A DNA stretch of 64,000 bases from Lysinibacillus sphaericus OT4b.31 (lineage in GTDB: Bacteria > Bacillota > Bacilli > Bacillales_A > Planococcaceae): positions 3,395,705 to 3,459,704 of the forward strand of contig NZ_KB933398.1 of the NCBI RefSeq assembly GCF_000392615.1. Reading direction: 5' to 3'. The stretch's first letter is position 1. Each line of letters opens with the position of its first letter. Positions 48,206 through 57,711 of the stretch are shown here, in pieces. The notes beneath the pieces are model-generated. The model saw only the letters and a list, made by a program, of their open reading frames with translations. It did not search any database and was not told the origin of the DNA. A program made the translations under genes and the position numbers.

Positions 48206-48405
48206 CTGTAGCCCTCCTAAAATTACTTATTTATCCTATTATATAGATTCCCACCTTTATTCTCTATAAAAGATTGGAAAACTAGGTATTTAAATTCTTA
48301 ATTAGCTCGTCTCTTTTGTGATTTTGATGAACTAGCTCTTGCTAACTCTGAACGGTGAATTTGAAAAACACAAGGATGCAATTTAAACCGTTTGTTAAAT
48401 TAAGA

Positions 48406-48440
48406 CAAAAAAAGTAACCTAGCGTCTCCCAGGTTACTTT
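48406..48440 (-). terminator. Strong terminator upstream of ytlI
   Basis: AAAGTAACCT (48411-48420) pairs with AGGTTACTTT (48431-48440); T-run on the minus strand at 48413-48407. Confidence 0.85.
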
Positions 48441-48600
48441 CTCTATGTAACGATGAGGCCATCCATCTTGACAACTTACATCGCGTGCGACACACATCCC
48501 TCTGTCTGCTTGTCGCTGTTATTTATTCAAATTGCCACCCTCTGTTGCCAACTTGAACTCTAAATATATCAGCACTTCTCAACCCGAGAAGCATATGTCA
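48406..48600 (-). ncRNA. Candidate orphan structured RNA
   Basis: The 489-base gap between ytlI and argF holds a set of pairing arms in series on the minus strand: CTTCTC/GAGAAG (48591-48575), GCGACA/TGTCGC (48516-48487), ATGTAA/TTACAT (48481-48445) and a strong terminator stem AAAGTAACCT/AGGTTACTTT (48440-48411) with seven T. No open frame. It is either a regulatory leader for ytlI with a terminator or a stand-alone small RNA. I do not recognise a known riboswitch or T-box core. Confidence 0.4.
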
Positions 48601-48694
48601 ACCATTCAACCAAAATGATACAAAGACTGCCTTTTTTGAGGCATATAAACCGTTTTACTGTTGAGCACCTATCTGATTCGCCACAGAAGTTTAT

Positions 48695-49660
48695 TTATCC
48701 TAAAATTGATGCAAGCACTGCCTTCTGTGCATGTAGTCTATTTTCTGCTTGCTCAAAGATGTAAGAATTAGGGCCATCTATAACTGATGTTGCCACTTCT
48801 TCTTCACGGTGCGCTGGTAAGCAGTGGAGGAACATATAATCAGGTTTCGCATGGACAACAAGCTCGTCATTGATTTGGTAAGCAGCAAAATCTTGTAGAC
48901 GTTTGGTAGCTTCTTCTTCTTGCCCCATAGATGTCCAAACATCTGCGTAAACAGCGTCAGCATCGTTCACCGCTTCTACTGGATCATTCGTAATAGTAAT
49001 CGTACTGCCATTTGCTGCTGCGATAGCTTGTGCTTGTGCGATAACCTCTGTATCACATTCATAGCCAACTGGCGTTGCAACTGCTACGTGCATTCCTACG
49101 TGTGCAGAAGCGACTACTAATGAGTGCGCCACGTTGTTGCCATCTCCAACATATGCAATTTTAAGTCCTTTTAGTTCACCTTTATTTTCTGCAATTGTTT
49201 CTAAATCCGCTAATGCCTGGCATGGGTGATAAATATCTGTTAATCCATTTATAACTGGAATGGCAGCATGCTCTGCAAGTTCTTTTACCATGGCATGTGA
49301 GTTTGCACGGATCATAATCCCATCTAAGTAACCTGATAGCACATGTGCTGTATCATAAATTGACTCTCCGCGACCAATTTGTAAATCACGTGCATGCATA
49401 AACATACCTTTACCACCCAATTGATTCATGCCAACCTCGAATGAAATACGTGTACGTGTTGAATGTTTTTCGAATATCATACCGAGTGTTTTTCCTTCTA
49501 ATAGCTTCGGACATTTACCTTCTTTTGTAATAATTTTCAGTTGAGTTGATAGTTCAATTAATCCCTGAACTTCTTCACTTGTATAGTCTAACAAAGTCAG
49601 TAGGTCTTTTCCTTTTAAGCTAGACACTAACTTTAACTGTACTTCTTCTAATAGTTTCAT
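48695..49660 (-). CDS. argF: Ornithine carbamoyltransferase
   Basis: Forms citrulline from ornithine and carbamoyl phosphate in arginine synthesis. 321 residues: carbamoyl-phosphate loop STRTR, the [12 protein letters not shown] segment, and the ornithine-site motif HCLPAHR near the C-terminus. ATG 49660 with AAGGAG upstream gives about 14 residues more than the usual MxxLKGKDLL start. Single gene, away from other arg genes; two ArgR-type boxes precede it. Confidence 0.95.
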   Translation of the reverse strand: MKLLEEVQLKLVSSLKGKDLLTLLDYTSEEVQGLIELSTQLKIITKEGKCPKLLEGKTLGMIFEKHSTRTRISFEVGMNQLGGKGMFMHARDLQIGRGESIYDTAHVLSGYLDGIMIRANSHAMVKELAEHAAIPVINGLTDIYHPCQALADLETIAENKGELKGLKIAYVGDGNNVAHSLVVASAHVGMHVAVATPVGYECDTEVIAQAQAIAAANGSTITITNDPVEAVNDADAVYADVWTSMGQEEEATKRLQDFAAYQINDELVVHAKPDYMFLHCLPAHREEEVATSVIDGPNSYIFEQAENRLHAQKAVLASILG

Positions 49661-49703
49661 AGCCTTCGCTCCTTGCTTTTATTGCTGTTGAATTTAGTAT
49701 ACA

Positions 49704-49741
49704 CATGCATAAATATAAAATCAACTGAATTTTTATGTTTA
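49704..49741 (-). promoter_or_regulatory. Two ArgR/AhrC boxes upstream of argF
   Basis: CATGCATAAATATAAAAT (49704-49721) and, on the opposite strand, CATAAAAATTCAG (49737-49725) resemble the AhrC box CATGAATAAAAATTCAAG. They lie 45-80 bases upstream of argF, a usual place for arginine-dependent repression. Confidence 0.55.
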
Positions 49742-49922
49742 TTTTCAAAACTTAGAATTTAATTGTGGATTGTGTCAGGAATTCGTCAATTCGAATATTT
49801 ATGCATTATTAACTTTTTTTATTGTACAAATAATTGCTGCAAAAAGTGAATTCTAACTTTTCCACTTGAGAAATGGTAAAGGACAGGACCTTGCTTATGT
49901 AGTTTAAAAAGTATAGCCAATT

Positions 49923-49949
49923 AAAAAGAGCCTGCCCAAGGGCAAGCTC
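49923..49949 (-). terminator. Terminator of ysdC
   Basis: GAGCCTGCCC (49928-49937) pairs with GGGCAAGCTC (49940-49949) with one mismatch; followed by T5 on the minus strand. Confidence 0.75.
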
Positions 49950-49957
49950 GAATCATC

Positions 49958-51046
49958 TTAGTCAAATGTAATTTTGTTCACTGCATCACGGTCTAATTTT
50001 TTAATCACTTCAACCATAAGTTTTACCGCGTTATCGTAGTCATCACGGTGTAAAATACCCGCATGTGAGTGGATATAGCGTGTGGCAATACCAATTGATA
50101 GTGCAGGTACACCATTTGCAGTCAAGTGAATAGAGCCAGCATCTGTACCGCCGCCTGCCATCGCCTCAAATTGATATGGAATATTGTTATCGTCTGCCAC
50201 GTCTAAAACAAATTCACGTAGGCCACGATGTGATACCATCGAGGCATCGTAGACAACGATTTGCGGGCCAGCACCCATTTTACTGTTTGACTCTTTTGGC
50301 GTTACTCCTGGTGTATCTCCAGCTACACCAACATCGACAGCAAAGCCGATATCGGGCTGAATTTTATGCGTTGCTGTTTTCGCACCACGAAGGCCAACTT
50401 CCTCTTGTACGTTCCCTACAGAATACAGGATATTTGGATGCTTTTCATCCTTTAATGCTTTCATAACATCAATTGCAATGGCACAGCCGATACGGTTATC
50501 CCATGCTTTAGCTAATAAATACTTGTCGTTTTTCATGACATTAAATTCGAAATATGGTGTCACCATATCACCAGGACGTACGCCCCATTCCAGTACCTCT
50601 TCTTTTGAAGCTGCACCAACATCGATAAACATATCTTTAATGTCTACTACTTTGTTACGTACATCTGCTGGTAAAATATGAGGCGGTTTAGAACCGATTA
50701 CCCCGATGATTTCTTCACCTTTGCGCGTTGTAATGGTTACACGCTGGGCAAGCATAACTTGGCTCCACCAGCCACCTACAGTTTGGAATTTAATGAAGCC
50801 TTTGTCGTCAATTTGAGTCACCATGAAACCTACTTCATCTAAATGACCTGCGACAACAATTTTAGGACCATTTTCATCGCCCACTTTTTTAGCAATCACA
50901 CTTCCTAAATTATCTGTTTCTACTGAATCTGCGTACGGTGCGATATATTTTTTCATGACCTCACGAGGTGCACGCTCATTACCTGCAATACCATTCGCAT
51001 CCGTTAAATCTTTGAACATTTGCAAAGTTGAATCTAGTTGTGTCAT
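49958..51046 (-). CDS. ysdC: M42-family metallo-aminopeptidase YsdC
   Basis: 362 residues. Two-metal site motifs are visible: [11 protein letters not shown] (His, Asp), AWDNRIGC (bridging Asp), [10 protein letters not shown] (catalytic Glu pair), [11 protein letters not shown] and the C-terminal THxxG-like IHSHAGI. Tetrahedral cytosolic aminopeptidase family. ATG with AGGAGGCAAAAGG upstream. Confidence 0.9.
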   Translation of the reverse strand: MTQLDSTLQMFKDLTDANGIAGNERAPREVMKKYIAPYADSVETDNLGSVIAKKVGDENGPKIVVAGHLDEVGFMVTQIDDKGFIKFQTVGGWWSQVMLAQRVTITTRKGEEIIGVIGSKPPHILPADVRNKVVDIKDMFIDVGAASKEEVLEWGVRPGDMVTPYFEFNVMKNDKYLLAKAWDNRIGCAIAIDVMKALKDEKHPNILYSVGNVQEEVGLRGAKTATHKIQPDIGFAVDVGVAGDTPGVTPKESNSKMGAGPQIVVYDASMVSHRGLREFVLDVADDNNIPYQFEAMAGGGTDAGSIHLTANGVPALSIGIATRYIHSHAGILHRDDYDNAVKLMVEVIKKLDRDAVNKITFD

Positions 51047-51154
51047 CCTTTTGCCTCCTACATCTTATATCTCCTCTATTATACTTCGTTTACCGAAATA
51101 TTCCTAGCAAATCGTCTGAAAATTGACGATTTTTTTACTTCTTAGAAATTGAAA

Positions 51155-51640
51155 TTAATAGCCATTACGTTGGCGATTATAATTTTCTTCATTTTTTTCA
51201 ATGTAGGCAGACACAACATCTTCAAAAGTAAAGCCTAGATTATACGCAAGCAATCCATAACATTGCCATATCGCTAAATATTTATCCTCGGTTGGCTGAC
51301 CAATAAACGCTAAAATATAGTCTTGTGTCATTAAGAAGGTCTCTGTCAAATCTCGTTTTTCCTCTATCACTGGCCACTTTTCGATAGTCGTATAGCCTTT
51401 TAATAAACCAAGCGACAATATAAAGTGAATCGAATCCACATATTCCTCTAAAATGACGTCACGTGCGGATGGTCCTTTTGTACTCCAAAACTTAAAGCAA
51501 CGTGTTTCATTAGCAAGTTCTGCCAGTTCGACCATTAATGCTAATCCTTTTTCCTTAAATACATCGTGTTCAACTTTTTGTGTTTTCTCAATAAATTCAT
51601 CTAGTTCTTTTTGCATTATAAACAATTGTTGTAAATTCAT
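51155..51640 (-). CDS. Dimeric all-alpha dUTP diphosphatase
   Basis: 161 residues of the dUTPase_2 family related to MazG. Metal-binding ExxE...ExxD motifs: LMVELAELANETRCFKFW and ILEEYVDSIHFILSLGL. Hydrolyses dUTP to dUMP and PPi, keeping uracil out of DNA. ATG with AGGAGAAA upstream. Not present at this place in B. subtilis. Confidence 0.85.
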   Translation of the reverse strand: MNLQQLFIMQKELDEFIEKTQKVEHDVFKEKGLALMVELAELANETRCFKFWSTKGPSARDVILEEYVDSIHFILSLGLLKGYTTIEKWPVIEEKRDLTETFLMTQDYILAFIGQPTEDKYLAIWQCYGLLAYNLGFTFEDVVSAYIEKNEENYNRQRNGY

Positions 51641-51678
51641 TTTTTTTCTCCTAAATTCCTAAAAATATTTATAAATAG

Positions 51679-51705
51679 TGAAACTAATTGTCCCCCCTAA
51701 TCGTA
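51679..51705 (+). promoter_or_regulatory. Sigma-W-type promoter of ysdB
   Basis: TGAAAC (51679-51684), 17-base spacer, CGTA (51702-51705) matches the sigma-W consensus, 38 bases before the ysdB start. ysdB belongs to the sigma-W regulon in B. subtilis, which supports the call. Confidence 0.75.
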
Positions 51706-51743
51706 TAGGAAGGAATAACCTTTATTCAAGGGGGAAATTAAAA

Positions 51744-52139
51744 ATGTTACCGTTACTTATTCGACTTGCTGTCATTGCGCTTATTATTTATGTATTTTAT
51801 AAAGCGATACGTTATATAACTGATCCTAAGCGAAAACTTGATGAAGCCTATGAAAAAGGCCAGTACTACTTTTATGATGACGTCAAAAATGTAAGAAAAA
51901 ATTTCTTTATTTCTTTTAAGGGTGCACTTTTTGAAGGCGAAAAATACTTAGGCACGACCGAAGATGCATTTGAGGTTGTGACGATTTTCGTTGGTGCTCG
52001 AGACGCTGCGACACTGCAAGGGTTTACTAAAAGTGACTTCACGTACCTCCAGCAGGAAATCTTAATGAATTATCCAAACGCCAAAATTAACTGGAAGCAA
52101 CCCATTGAACAGCTTATGCGCGACACATCCTCTTCATGA
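51744..52139 (+). CDS. ysdB: Sigma-W-regulated protein YsdB
   Basis: 131 residues: one N-terminal transmembrane helix (LLIRLAVIALIIYVFYKAI) and a cytosolic domain (KGQYYFYDDVKNVRKNFFIS, FKGALFEGEKYLGTTEDAF). ATG 51744 with CAAGGGGGAAA upstream; size equals B. subtilis YsdB. Molecular function unknown; the promoter points to envelope stress. Confidence 0.87.
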   Translation: MLPLLIRLAVIALIIYVFYKAIRYITDPKRKLDEAYEKGQYYFYDDVKNVRKNFFISFKGALFEGEKYLGTTEDAFEVVTIFVGARDAATLQGFTKSDFTYLQQEILMNYPNAKINWKQPIEQLMRDTSSS

Positions 52140-52169
52140 GGGTGTGTTTTTATGTCTAACGAATGACTT

Positions 52170-52288
52170 TTTGTGATTTATCGAGTACATTTTTTGATTT
52201 ATCACCTAACTTTTTTAATTTATCACCCAACTTTTTTGATTTATCACCTAACTATTTAAATTTATCGCCCAACTTTCCAAATTTATCG
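52170..52288. repeat. AT-rich 21-bp tandem repeat array
   Basis: The word (G/A)ATTTATC recurs at 52175, 52196, 52217, 52238, 52259 and 52280, exactly 21 bases apart, in a unit close to AACTTTTTTGATTTATCACCC. Six units between ysdB and the ysdA terminator. Different sequence from the arrays at 2-4 kb but the same period. Confidence 0.9.
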
Positions 52289-52305
52289 ATGCCATCATCA
52301 TGACA

Positions 52306-52336
52306 ATAAAAAAGGACGCCCTCTAGAGAGCGCTCC
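52306..52336 (-). terminator. Terminator of ysdA
   Basis: GGACGCCCTCT and AGAGAGCGCTCC (52314-52336) form an imperfect stem; T6 follows on the minus strand. Confidence 0.65.
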
Positions 52337-52595
52337 CCCATAATTGCACGACGATAAAAATTTGAATAGCTGCAAGTAGTGGGAAACCGAAAGCAAAGCT
52401 ATTGTGGCGCGTTTTGTGACGGAATAAATACATTCCTAGTACGCCTCCAACTGCACCACCAGCGATGGCTAATGTAAATAATGTACGCTCTGCAATGCGC
52501 CATTCATGCTTTTTCGCTTTTGATTTATCCATGCCCATCATAATAAGCAGTACCACTGAAACTATTGCCATATAGGCAAGTAATGCTTGTGCCAT
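52323..52595 (-). CDS. ysdA: DUF1294 membrane protein YsdA
   Basis: 90 residues, three hydrophobic spans (YMAIVSVVLLIMMGMDK, LFTLAIAGGAVGGVLGMYLF, FAFGFPLLAAIQIFIVVQLW) with the DUF1294 motif RHKTRHNSF between. Same position as in B. subtilis, next to rplT. Function unknown. The terminator stem overlaps its stop region. Confidence 0.88.
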   Translation of the reverse strand: MAQALLAYMAIVSVVLLIMMGMDKSKAKKHEWRIAERTLFTLAIAGGAVGGVLGMYLFRHKTRHNSFAFGFPLLAAIQIFIVVQLWGSAL

Positions 52596-52746
52596 GAGAA
52601 ACTCCTTTTGGTGGTTTACCTAACATACCCTTTGCAATATGTAGTTTCACCTGTTTTCTATTCTATCTATTTGTTGAAAATTCAATTGCTACAAGTTGAA
52701 GCAAAAATGCCTTTTCTCTTTCTATTTTTTTACTAGTGTAACATAA

Positions 52747-52779
52747 AAAAAGACTGATGGAAAAATCCATCAATCTTTA
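52747..52779 (-). terminator. Terminator of infC-rpmI-rplT
   Basis: AAAGACTGATGGA pairs with TCCATCAATCTTT around a 3-4 base loop, followed by T-rich sequence on the minus strand. Confidence 0.8.
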
Positions 52780-52842
52780 CGATACTTATTTATTCACACC
52801 ATTCTACGACTGTCGCAGAAGTAATTTTGACTATGTCAAAAA

Positions 52843-53238
<396 letters not shown>

Positions 53239-53260
53239 TTAGTTTATTTTGTGTAGTTAA

Positions 53261-53461
53261 TCATTTCATGTAAACAAGTAATGATTTGATGCGTTTGAAG
53301 TCACCAGATGATACTACGTTTGCTTTACGTAGGTGACGTTTTTGTTTCGTAGATTTGTTTGCGAATAAGTGGCTTCCATAAGCACGGTCATATTTTAATT
53401 TACCTGTACCCGTTTTTTTGAAACGTTTCGCAGCTCCACGGTGAGTTTTCATTTTTGGCAT
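53261..53461 (-). CDS. rpmI: 50S ribosomal protein L35
   Basis: 66 residues: [20 protein letters not shown], highly basic. 58 bases before rplT and 31 after infC. Length and sequence standard for the family. Confidence 0.98.
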   Translation of the reverse strand: MPKMKTHRGAAKRFKKTGTGKLKYDRAYGSHLFANKSTKQKRHLRKANVVSSGDFKRIKSLLVYMK

Positions 53462-53492
53462 GTCGAATTCCTCCTAAACTGTTCGTCTAATA

Positions 53493-54008
53493 TTATTTCT
53501 CGTTCTTTGGTTGAAGAACTAAGAACATGCTTCGGCCTTCCATCTTCGGTTTTTGTTCAACCGTCGATACTTCAGCACAAGCTTCAGCAAAACGATCTAA
53601 CACACGTTGACCAATATCTTTATGTGTAATCGCACGACCTTTAAAACGTAGGCTACATTTTACTTTATCACCTTTTTCAAGGAATTTAACGGCATTACGT
53701 AGCTTCGTTTGAAAATCATGTTCATCGATAGTTGGGCTCAAACGAACTTCTTTCATCACGATGACTTTTTGATTTTTACGAATTTCACGGTCTTTCTTTT
53801 GCTGTTCAAACTTAAATTTACCATAGTCCATGATACGAGCGACTGGCGGCTTGGCTTGAGGGGCCACAAGGACAAGATCCAAGTTTACACGAGCGGCGAT
53901 TTCTAGCGCTTCATTACGTGTCTTTACACCAAGCTGGTCACCATTGTGATCGATTAATCGAAGTTCACGTGCGCGAATGCCTTCGTTTACATACATGTCT
54001 TTGCTAAT
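53493..54008 (-). CDS. infC: Translation initiation factor IF-3 with AUU start
   Basis: Prevents premature 50S joining and checks the start codon. An ATG lies at 53996, but the GGAGGT site is too far from it; eight bases after GGAGGT comes ATT (54008), in frame, giving [18 protein letters not shown], the same N-terminus as B. subtilis IF-3, which also starts at AUU. 171 residues. The rare start lets IF-3 limit its own synthesis. First gene of infC-rpmI-rplT. Confidence 0.93.
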   Translation of the reverse strand: MSKDMYVNEGIRARELRLIDHNGDQLGVKTRNEALEIAARVNLDLVLVAPQAKPPVARIMDYGKFKFEQQKKDREIRKNQKVIVMKEVRLSPTIDEHDFQTKLRNAVKFLEKGDKVKCSLRFKGRAITHKDIGQRVLDRFAEACAEVSTVEQKPKMEGRSMFLVLQPKNEK

Positions 54009-54079
54009 AGTAATCCACCTCCAAGTAATTGTCGCGAATACATGGTTTGGGCAAAGCCTTGCCCGGTTGAACGGTACAT

Positions 54080-54245
54080 CCTCTCGTCATGTCCATAAAA
54101 AAAGGACGGACATTTTTGAAGATGTCCGCCCGCTATATGTGCATGCGCAAGTTTACGCAAAACAATTCAACGTGTCATACCTGTTCACAGCCTAAGCGTT
54201 GTATCAGGTGAGAAGCGGGCAGCCTCTACTTCAACCACAAACTTT
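54080..54245 (-). promoter_or_regulatory. L20-type leader of infC operon
   Basis: The 240-base 5' leader ends in a strong terminator (GGACATCTTC/ GAAGATGTCC-like stem at about 54100-54133 with T7), preceded by pairing arms around GCCCGCTTCTC (54205-54220) and GCGGGC (54130-54135). This layout fits the L20 leader, where L20 binding favours termination. Family recognised by location and architecture only. Confidence 0.7.
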
Positions 54246-54376
54246 GTATTCATTAACCTTCATTATATTAGCATGTACTTAACAAGCTGTCAAATAATTA
54301 TTTTCATTTTGCTCATTTACAATTAGTATAACCTATTAATTTATATTCTATACCTAAAAATATTATATTACCTATA

Positions 54377-54413
54377 AAAACCTCACTCACCGTTCAACGG
54401 GAGGGAGGTTTTT
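54377..54413. terminator. Terminator of thrS
   Basis: AAAACCTC and GAGGTTTTT flank CCGTT/AACGG; T-rich on the minus strand, a few bases after the thrS stop. Confidence 0.75.
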
Positions 54414-54424
54414 ATCTGATTTTA

Positions 54425-56359
54425 TTAGAAGCGTGCTACTTCTGCTTTAATGTTCGCTAGGAAATCCTCAAAGCTAATTGTTTCTGAATCTTTTGAGCCG
54501 TAGCGACGAACGTTTACGCCTTTTGCTTCTACTTCTTTATCCCCTATCACAAGCATGTATGGGATTTTTTTCATTTGTGCTTCACGGATTTTATAGCCAA
54601 GTTTTTCTTCGCGATCATCCATCTCTACACGTAAGCCTGCAGCTGTTAATTGCTCTTCAATTTGTTTTGCATAGTCGAAGTGCGCTTCGTTTGATACAGG
54701 AATCACTTCTACTTGCACTGGTGCTAACCAAGTTGGGAATGCACCTTTGTATTCTTCGATTAAGAAAGCAACAAAACGTTCCATTGTTGACACTACACCA
54801 CGGTGAATAACAACTGGACGATGCGGTTTACCATCTTCACCAACGTAAGTTAAGTCAAAACGTTCAGGTAATAGGAAGTCCAACTGAACAGTTGATAAAG
54901 TTTCTTCTTTTCCGATAGCTGTTTTTACTTGTACGTCAAGTTTTGGACCGTAGAATGCAGCTTCACCCTCAGCTTCGAAGTAGTCTAAGCCAAGTTCATC
55001 CATTGCTTCTTTTAACATACTTTGTGCTTTTTCCCACATTGCATCATCATCAAAGTATTTCTCTGTATCTGCTGGATCACGATAAGATAAACGGAACGAG
55101 TAATCTTTTAAATCGAAGTCTTTATATACTTCAAGGATTAACTGCACTACTTTTTGGAATTCTACTTTAATTTGGTCTGGACGAACAAAGATATGCGCAT
55201 CATTTAACGTCATGCCTCGTACACGTTGTAGCCCTGAAACTGCACCTGACATTTCATAACGGTGCATTGTACCAAGTTCTGCAATACGTAATGGTAAATT
55301 ACGGTATGAGTGCATGCTGTTTTTGTATACCATCATATGGTGCGGGCAATTCATTGGACGCATGATTAATGTTTCGTTGTCCATTTCCATTGGTGGGAAA
55401 ATTGAATCTTGGTAATGGTCCCAGTGGCCTGAAGTTTGATAAAGCTCTTTTGAACCAAGGACTGGTGTGTACACATGTTTGTATCCAAGAGATAATTCTT
55501 TATCCACAATATATCGTTCGATAACACGGCGGATTGTTGCACCATTTGGTAACCACAGTGGTAAACCTTGCCCTACTTTTTGAGAAGTTGTAAACAGCTC
55601 TAATTCTTTACCGATTTTACGATGGTCACGTTCTTTTGCTTCTTCAAGCATTTGCAAATGATGTTTTAGCTCTTCTTTTTTAAAGAAAGCCGTACCGTAA
55701 ATACGTTGCAGCATTTTGTTATCAGAGTTTCCTCGCCAGTAAGCACCAGCTAATGAAAGAAGTTTGAATTCACGTAGTTTACCCGTTGATGGTACGTGAA
55801 TACCGCGACAAAGGTCGAAAAATTCACCTTGGTAGTAAATAGATACTTGCTCGTCAGCTGGGATAGCCTCAAGAAGTTCTAATTTGTATTCATCATCAAT
55901 TTCAGTGAAGATTGCTTGAGCTTCATCACGAGAAACGTTTTTACGCTCTACTTCAATATTTTCAGCGATAATTTTTTTCATTTCTTTTTCAATTGTTGGT
56001 AGGTCTTCAGCAGTAATTGGTGTTGGTGCATCAATATCGTAGTAGAATCCACCTTCAATTACTGGACCGATGCCAAGCTTTACATCTGGGAATAGACGTT
56101 TAATTGCTTGTGCAGTTAAGTGAGCTGTTGAGTGACGAAGAATTTCTAATGCTTCCTGGTCATCTTGTGTAATGATGGCAATCGTTGCATCCTCTTCGAT
56201 TGGTGTTTTCAAGTCAAGTAATTCACCATTTACTTTACCGGCATAAGCTTTTTTACGAAGTCCTGGGCTAATAGATGCTGCTACGTCGTCAGTCGATGTG
56301 CCTTTTGCATATTCCTTTACAGCGCCATCTGGAAACGTTAATTTAATCATGTCTGACAT
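54425..56359 (-). CDS. thrS: Threonyl-tRNA synthetase
   Basis: 644 residues from ATG 56359 (AAGGAG upstream), close to B. subtilis ThrS (643); an upstream in-frame start at 56530 lies in the T-box terminator and is rejected. TGS domain (1-63), editing domain with [20 protein letters not shown], class II core with motif 2 ([20 protein letters not shown]) and [10 protein letters not shown] zinc Cys, C-terminal anticodon-binding domain. Controlled by the T-box. Confidence 0.97.
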   Translation of the reverse strand: MSDMIKLTFPDGAVKEYAKGTSTDDVAASISPGLRKKAYAGKVNGELLDLKTPIEEDATIAIITQDDQEALEILRHSTAHLTAQAIKRLFPDVKLGIGPVIEGGFYYDIDAPTPITAEDLPTIEKEMKKIIAENIEVERKNVSRDEAQAIFTEIDDEYKLELLEAIPADEQVSIYYQGEFFDLCRGIHVPSTGKLREFKLLSLAGAYWRGNSDNKMLQRIYGTAFFKKEELKHHLQMLEEAKERDHRKIGKELELFTTSQKVGQGLPLWLPNGATIRRVIERYIVDKELSLGYKHVYTPVLGSKELYQTSGHWDHYQDSIFPPMEMDNETLIMRPMNCPHHMMVYKNSMHSYRNLPLRIAELGTMHRYEMSGAVSGLQRVRGMTLNDAHIFVRPDQIKVEFQKVVQLILEVYKDFDLKDYSFRLSYRDPADTEKYFDDDAMWEKAQSMLKEAMDELGLDYFEAEGEAAFYGPKLDVQVKTAIGKEETLSTVQLDFLLPERFDLTYVGEDGKPHRPVVIHRGVVSTMERFVAFLIEEYKGAFPTWLAPVQVEVIPVSNEAHFDYAKQIEEQLTAAGLRVEMDDREEKLGYKIREAQMKKIPYMLVIGDKEVEAKGVNVRRYGSKDSETISFEDFLANIKAEVARF

Positions 56360-56454
56360 ATTGTTTGCACTCCTTATTGTTTTTTTGTTTTGATGCATAA
56401 TGATGTAGGGTGGAGCAACTTTATTCACTAATTGAGCAAATAATAAACCATAAA

Positions 56455-56710
56455 AAAACAAAAAAGCCCCGTCCCTAATGAAAGGGACGAAGCGTGTGCT
56501 CGTGGTTCCACCCTTCTTCCTTCCGACCATAAAGTCAGACGAAGCTCAAGGCTAGCTAACGGGCTAGGGACCGGCGAAAGATATTCCCTCTCGCTGCTCA
56601 GTAGGTAGTAAATAACGTGTTCACACTAGGAAGCTTACAGCCAATGACTCCCCTCTCTTTAAGCTGATACACAAAACTCATGTCCTCATCAATGCATTTT
56701 GTTATTTTGT
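56455..56710 (-). promoter_or_regulatory. T-box leader of thrS
   Basis: On the minus strand AGGGTGGAACCACGAG (56516-56500) is the T-box, followed by terminator arms GTCCCT/AGGGAC and GGGGCTTTTTTG (to 56460). Upstream arms span to about 56710. Specifier presumably Thr from the gene; I did not fix the codon. Confidence 0.92.
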
Positions 56711-56757
56711 ATATGTGAAAGTATACGCTCGATTGTCGTAAATTGCAACTATCAATA

Positions 56758-57666
56758 TTAATCGCGGCGATTTTTGCCACCCATTTGCACAGGCTCCGTA
56801 ATGGCTTTAATACGCTCCATTATTCGAGCTGCCTTGACCACTTCCAAATCACCTTTTTGCGATTGTGCTAAGTGGTGCTCTAATTCATCATAGTTAAAAT
56901 TAGACGTAATGAAAGTTGGTAATTGCTCTGCCATTCGATAGTGGAAAATGGTACCTAGTATTTCATCTCGCGTCCAAGCTGACATCGTTTCTGCCCCTAA
57001 ATCATCTAGCATCAAAACAGGTGCCTTTTTGACGTAGTCAATTTTCTCTTGCAGTGAATTATCACCAATTGCATTTTTCATCTCACGCAAAAACTCAGGG
57101 ACAAAAACCACGACCGATCTCACTTTAATGGTTGCAAGTTCATTGGCTAATGCACCTAACACAAATGATTTCCCAACACCGAATTGCCCATATAAATAAA
57201 AGCCCTTTGTTGGCAATACTCCTGTTTCACGTGTGCGTTGCACAAAATCTGCTGCACGATTTGCAATGTCGACACGCGAATAATCATCAATAAATAAATC
57301 CTCAATCGTCGCCTGTAAAACATCCTTCGGCATATGCATGCTTGCAATCATATTGGCAATATCACGACGATCATCCTCACGAACCTTTTGTTCACAACGT
57401 ACATAATCGATTTCTACTGAATTCCGCACTACTCGCAGTTTTGGAATAAACCCTGTTAAATAGTTTGTACAATGTGCAGTATGGTCGCAACCGCAGCATT
57501 CAGTAGATTGACTTATAAATTCATGGAGCTTCGGCAAATTACGTTCTACTGCCTCATAGCTTAATTCCTCTGCATGCTCTGCTAAAAATGTCTGGACACG
57601 AGGGTTTTCTAAAATTTCTTTACGCATCGCCTCATAACGTTCTTGAAAGGATGGCATTTTAATCAC
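56758..57666 (-). CDS. dnaI: Primosomal helicase loader DnaI
   Basis: 302 residues: N-terminal zinc-binding part (CCGCDHTAHCTNYL) that contacts the DnaC helicase, and C-terminal AAA+ ATPase with Walker A GQFGVGKS near residue 172, Walker B PVLMLDDLGAE and a sensor FITSNFN. Loads the replicative helicase at the origin and at restart sites. GTG 57666 or ATG three codons on; the ribosome-binding site is weak. 45 bases after dnaB. Confidence 0.95.
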   Translation of the reverse strand: MIKMPSFQERYEAMRKEILENPRVQTFLAEHAEELSYEAVERNLPKLHEFISQSTECCGCDHTAHCTNYLTGFIPKLRVVRNSVEIDYVRCEQKVREDDRRDIANMIASMHMPKDVLQATIEDLFIDDYSRVDIANRAADFVQRTRETGVLPTKGFYLYGQFGVGKSFVLGALANELATIKVRSVVVFVPEFLREMKNAIGDNSLQEKIDYVKKAPVLMLDDLGAETMSAWTRDEILGTIFHYRMAEQLPTFITSNFNYDELEHHLAQSQKGDLEVVKAARIMERIKAITEPVQMGGKNRRD

Positions 57667-57711
57667 TCGTTGTAGTGGTCCATTAATTGGTTCGATTGTT
57701 TTTCACCTACC

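Noticed and set aside
48406-48600. T-box or known riboswitch upstream of ytlI
   Set aside because: It has AGGGTGG but not the rest of the T-box (no ACCGCG), and no other known core.
56598-56780. Minus-strand open frame between thrS and dnaI
   Set aside because: Lies inside the thrS T-box leader; no ribosome-binding site.
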